From Rachycentron canadum (taxonomy: Eukaryota; Chordata; Actinopteri; Carangiformes; Rachycentridae), in contig CM076666.1 of assembly GCA_038496675.1 (NCBI GenBank), positions 7,259,203 to 7,323,202 of the forward strand: a stretch of 64,000 nucleotides of DNA, given 5' to 3'. The translations under genes were made by a program, and so were the position numbers. This document shows positions 60,351-64,000 of this stretch, piece after piece (within the stretch, counting starts at the first letter, position 1; each line of letters opens with the position of its first letter). A model generated the notes under the pieces. The model was not told the origin of the DNA. It saw nothing but the letters and a program-made list of their open reading frames with translations, and made no database searches.

Positions 60351-62213
60351 GTAGAAAGCAGTTATTGCTAATGAAGTGGGAAACAAGTGTGCGGCCCAAG
60401 AAATTGCCTGTTTCTTGTCCAAGAGCCTAATTATATTTTTCTATCATGCAACAAAACTGCACAAACAGCTGATTACTACACTACAAAATGGTTTTCTTCA
60501 TTTAGTTTTACCGTTATATGATCATACGGTATGATCTGAATTATCCTGTCCTTTCTTTTTATCTTTTATCTGACTATCAACATTCAAATTGAAGCTAACA
60601 AATGGAAACTTTGACTGACATATGGCTAACTTTTACTTAAGATGTAACCCAAGAACTTTTCCAAATGAAAAAAGTTACTTAAAGACTATTTTTCTATTTT
60701 ATTAATCAAATTTTGTGGCTCTCTTTGTGGCTGTGTGAGTCAAATCTTCCTTCAGTATACAACAATGTGATCTCTGCTAGAGACCTATTGTAAGCACCAA
60801 ATGAAAATGATGCAGTCAACAGTATACGTACATTAAAAATCTTTTACAAATGTTCCAGCTTTTTATAATACAAAACCCCAATGGCATTGCTTTATGCTCA
60901 GGTACATACTCTTTTGCGTTCATATTTCTTCACATTTTAGTTCATACCTTCTCTGTTTCTAAAGGGGAGTGAATATAACCATCCTTGTGTAACTATGATT
61001 CTGTAAAGGCGCTTTCTCTAGGGATTTACAGTACATAAGCAATATCATATATGAGGACTGACTCACAGGGTCACAGTTCTTTATTGCAAACACTGTTTGA
61101 GGTGGCTGTGTGCTCTATAAGAGCATCTGTAGCCTTAGCCCTCATTGTGCAAGAGGATAAAACACATGCAGGGAAACTATATTTGGTGTGAGAGTGCAGG
61201 TTCACCACTTAACTGTTTTGCCAGTTGCCTCTATGAGTGGGTGATTCTTTGCAGACGATTACGTTGGCTTTGGCTTGGTGTATCACTTTGTTAAAGGGTT
61301 TGTGCATTAGGTGCTTCAGAATTTGTGGAGAGAGAGGGGCATTGGACTGCAGTGCCAGAATTTCATTTCAGGCCGACCATTTTCATTTTTATTTCCGTGC
61401 CATTTGTGCTGTGCATTTCCCTGTCAGTACACATAGAAACTGCAGGCTTCAAACCTGGAGGAGGGAACATGGTGGCCTGCAAACTGTTGAGATTTTAGCA
61501 ACCAGACAAAAATGTTTATTTTGGACAGTTTTAACTTGTGTGTTACTAGGGTGTGAGTTTTGATTCACATTTACATAGAACACTGGCAGATGATATAAAG
61601 CAGCATGAAGCAAGGGTGGCCCATTGTAACTGAGTTTGATCACTGATGTACAAAAATGTACAAATCATTTAAATGTCTACTTAAATATGCAGTGCATTAC
61701 ACCACTTGTCCCCTAGAACAACGCATAGCAGTGCTGTCTGATCTGACACCCCTATCAACATGACAACATCATTTGTCTGTGCCTTCCACAACTGTTACAA
61801 ACCGCTGTGGGTTAATTAAGAATATAGTATCTGATCTGTGATGTGAAAGTGCTCTGGTGTGGAGGTGACCTCTAGTGACAGCAGAGAACTGAAACAACAT
61901 GGAGATCACTGTGTTTTCTATACTGTTGTTTCCATGCCCATATGCACACACAGTACTGCCAATGCTATTGTTCAGCAGGTGGCATTGAAATGCCAAAAAA
62001 ATGCAACAATGTGCATACAAAAGTAGGACAGAAGAAGAGGGCTGACAAGTACACAAGGATGTAAACAATGCTGTGTTTAAAATACTTAGTTTTGCAAAGG
62101 TTTTAATCTGGAGGGAAATGTGTTCAACACATTTGTTAGATCTCAAAGATGCACAAAATGCATTTTGGTGAGAAACTGTTATAAAAATAATACTTGAATT
62201 CTTGTGCATTTAC
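60351..62213. other. Non-coding stretch, nothing recognised
   Basis: A 146-codon minus-strand frame (61769-62209) is the longest N-free open frame in the window. It has no recognised motif and runs through AT-rich sequence next to a poly-A tract. A degraded CCTCTAGTGA word occurs at 61869. Confidence 0.5.
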
Positions 62214-62233
62214 AAAAAAAAAAAAAAAAAAAG
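62214..62233. repeat. A20 homopolymer
   Basis: Uninterrupted adenine run, with no AATAAA in the expected 10-30 bases upstream on the plus strand. Confidence 0.9.
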
Positions 62234-62323
62234 TAATTGGGGGCACCCATAATGTCTGATCAGGTTCAGACATATAAACAACTCTTGCCGGAAAGAGCAG
62301 GCTTTGGGTTAAAATTAACTTTT

Positions 62324-62382
62324 AAAAAAAAAAAAACTAAAAAAAAAACAAAAAAACAAACAAACAAACAAACAAAAAAAAG
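62324..62382. repeat. A-rich / (AAAC)n tract
   Basis: Adenine runs with CAAA units in the second half. It could be an expanded retroelement tail, but no body was identified. Confidence 0.9.
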
Positions 62383-63980
62383 GAACCAGAAAGCAAAATT
62401 GATGTTTTGTTGACCCATCCATGTGGACCTCCTCATCTCCTATTCCTATTTTGCTCCCATCGTAATAGCAGAGGCAGCTGGAGGACTTTGCCACTTAAAC
62501 ATAAAAAACATTTCGGCATTTGCTGAAATCACTGATGCTATAATGTCTTGGGAGGGCAGTCTCCAAAGTAAACACTAATTGCGAGTTGGTGAAAGAATGT
62601 GAAAGCTCCTAGATAAAAGTGTGATGTGCTACAAGCCCAGATACAAAGTGTTATAATAGGCTGAAGAGTCACTGACAGATCCTATAACTAGCAGTGGTTA
62701 TTTGCAGTTGTCACCCAGGAACAACAACTTATCGCATTACTGCCCACTCTTGAAGGTGTGGAATGAACATACATTTGTCAGTGTGTTTTCTCTAAATTTA
62801 GAAGAAGAATGGAAGCTTCACTGATCCTATTGCATTCAGTAAATTATTGCACGTCAGACTGTAACAATTTCCAATCCCGTTTTGGATCATATTGAATTTC
62901 CATCACAGCGAATGATAAACTAGAGGCACATTCAATCTTTCACTGCCTTGTTGTCTTTTGTACTCTGTAATTATTTTCTTGAGTTGCATTTAAATGATTC
63001 CCAGCTTAATGTGTTTTAGTTTCTCACATGACTTTGTGGCTCTTTCTCCTAGCTAGCTAGCTATTGTTAATAAGCACCTCCGGAGCTCTATGGTTCTCCT
63101 GGGCTTGACAGATTGACCCAGCAAGAGACATTAAAAGTGATTTACATTCTACGTCATGGCAACATAATATTCACAAGAATGTTGTGTTGCACATTTAGTG
63201 AAAATGACTAGGACGTGAATTGCAGTAATCATTATAACTGAAGGATTGGTGCTTGGCTTGCTTCCTCTGTTTAATGAAACACTGTCATCCTAACAGTCAG
63301 TTGCTGTAAAACTTCCCTTGACGGATTAGGTTAATATAACTACTCCTTGACAGTAGGTGGTTGTAATCATGATTTCCATTCATCCCCTGTGTGCATTCAC
63401 CTGCAATTTTGATGAAATTACAAAGATTAGATAGTTAGAAAATTATAGAAGAAGCAGGCAAACTGTTTTGTGTTCCTTTGCTGCAGCTACTCAGAGTGTC
63501 GTAGATGTGTGGGTGATATACTGTGTTGGAGTGACACACGGAGACAGAAAATATACACGTTTACAAGTGCAATTTTAACACCATCTGGTGTATCTCCCTC
63601 ACCCAGGGTGGACCTCCTCTCAGATGAACAGATGTACCTACTTGACCAGCATGGATGAAGACAGAGTTCTGCTTTATCTCGACCTAAGAGTCGTTATAAA
63701 ACACACACAAAAGACAAGATTTAATCACACAGGTGTGTGTAACAATAATATAACATTCCTCCCTTTATAGACTACACCCTTGTGTGAGTGAGCAGGTCTT
63801 TGTAATATCATCAAAACAGTAAAAGTGGATCATAAAGTAGACTTCATAAGTTAGCAGACTGGTGTCATGCCACTTGTATATCAGTGCAGGATGGATAAGC
63901 AAAATGAAACCTCATAGGTGTTTTGGCATTGTGAAGGATATTGCTCCTGTCCAACTGTGAGAGTCAACGGTGTACTTGAG
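62383..63980. other. Non-coding stretch, nothing recognised
   Basis: Ordinary AT-rich DNA with a short AGCTAGCTAGCT run near 63052. Frames of about 60 codons at 63470-63770 are unrecognised. Confidence 0.5.
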
Positions 63981-64000
63981 ATATATATATATATATATAT
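63981..64000. repeat. (AT)n microsatellite cut by the window edge
   Basis: AT array continuing to the last base, so its full length is not visible. Confidence 0.95.

Noticed and set aside
61866..61884. Second CTCF-like word (GACCTCTAGTGACAG)
   Set aside because: A key G of the TAGTGG core is replaced by A, and the rest of the match is poor.
61769..62209. 146-codon minus-strand open frame
   Set aside because: No recognised domain, AT-rich surroundings, no splice or promoter support; one frame of this length is expected by chance in 64 kb.
1..64000. CRISPR arrays, operons, phage or plasmid functions
   Set aside because: No spaced direct repeats, no compact co-directional gene runs and no bacterial signals; all content is typical of a fish nuclear genome.

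Overview
The window reads as nuclear DNA of a ray-finned fish, most likely a percomorph. It is AT-rich, carries many (CA)n, (CT)n, (AT)n and (CTAT)n microsatellites, and contains decayed copies of repeat families I know from percomorph genomes: Tc1-like and piggyBac-like DNA transposons, a non-LTR LINE, a tRNA-like SINE, and several very common unnamed dispersed repeats. There are no bacterial operons, ribosome-binding-site architecture, phage genes or CRISPR arrays. I recognise no confident host protein-coding gene. The longest open frames (100-146 codons) fall in low-complexity, repeat or unremarkable sequence, and none resembles a protein family I know. The window is best read as intergenic or deep-intronic sequence.

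Layout. 1-15 kb: mostly featureless AT-rich DNA with microsatellites, four or five eroded dispersed repeats (about 2.0, 4.5, 5.3, 5.7 and 14.8 kb), a dense cluster of homeodomain-type TAAT cores at 7.5 kb and one weak isolated exon candidate at 8.9 kb. 15-31 kb: more microsatellites and long poly-T runs, repeats at 16.8, 21.4 and 22.5-23.0 kb, then a long quiet stretch that could hold conserved noncoding elements but shows no gene. 31.3-33.5 kb: the best-supported block, two unrelated transposable-element relics side by side on the minus strand. One is a LINE endonuclease fragment ending in an A-rich tail with a poly(A) signal. The other is a piggyBac-type transposase pseudogene keeping recognisable pieces of its catalytic core and its C-terminal cysteine/histidine-rich domain. 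34.4-34.7 kb: a 319-base assembly gap between an (AT)n tract and a G12 run.

36-48 kb: a minus-strand SINE with a (CTAT)n microsatellite at its 3' end, a weak terminal-exon candidate at 41.2 kb, a perfect 18-bp-stem hairpin at 41.5 kb, a second hairpin at 43.1 kb, and a truncated Tc1-like transposon at 47.2-47.8 kb that runs straight into another repeat with a poly(A) signal. 48-64 kb: a nested inverted repeat at 53.2 kb, dispersed repeats at 54.5 and 59.1 kb, compound GT/GA microsatellites at 57.6 kb, and a second Tc1-like transposase fragment, on the plus strand, at 60.1 kb.

Nothing here works together as a pathway. The content is the residue of several rounds of transposon insertion and decay. 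Points worth follow-up are the LINE/piggyBac junction, the three hairpins, the CTCF-like site near 31.0 kb, and whether any quiet AT-rich tract is conserved across fishes. Family assignments rest on remembered signature motifs, without database comparison.
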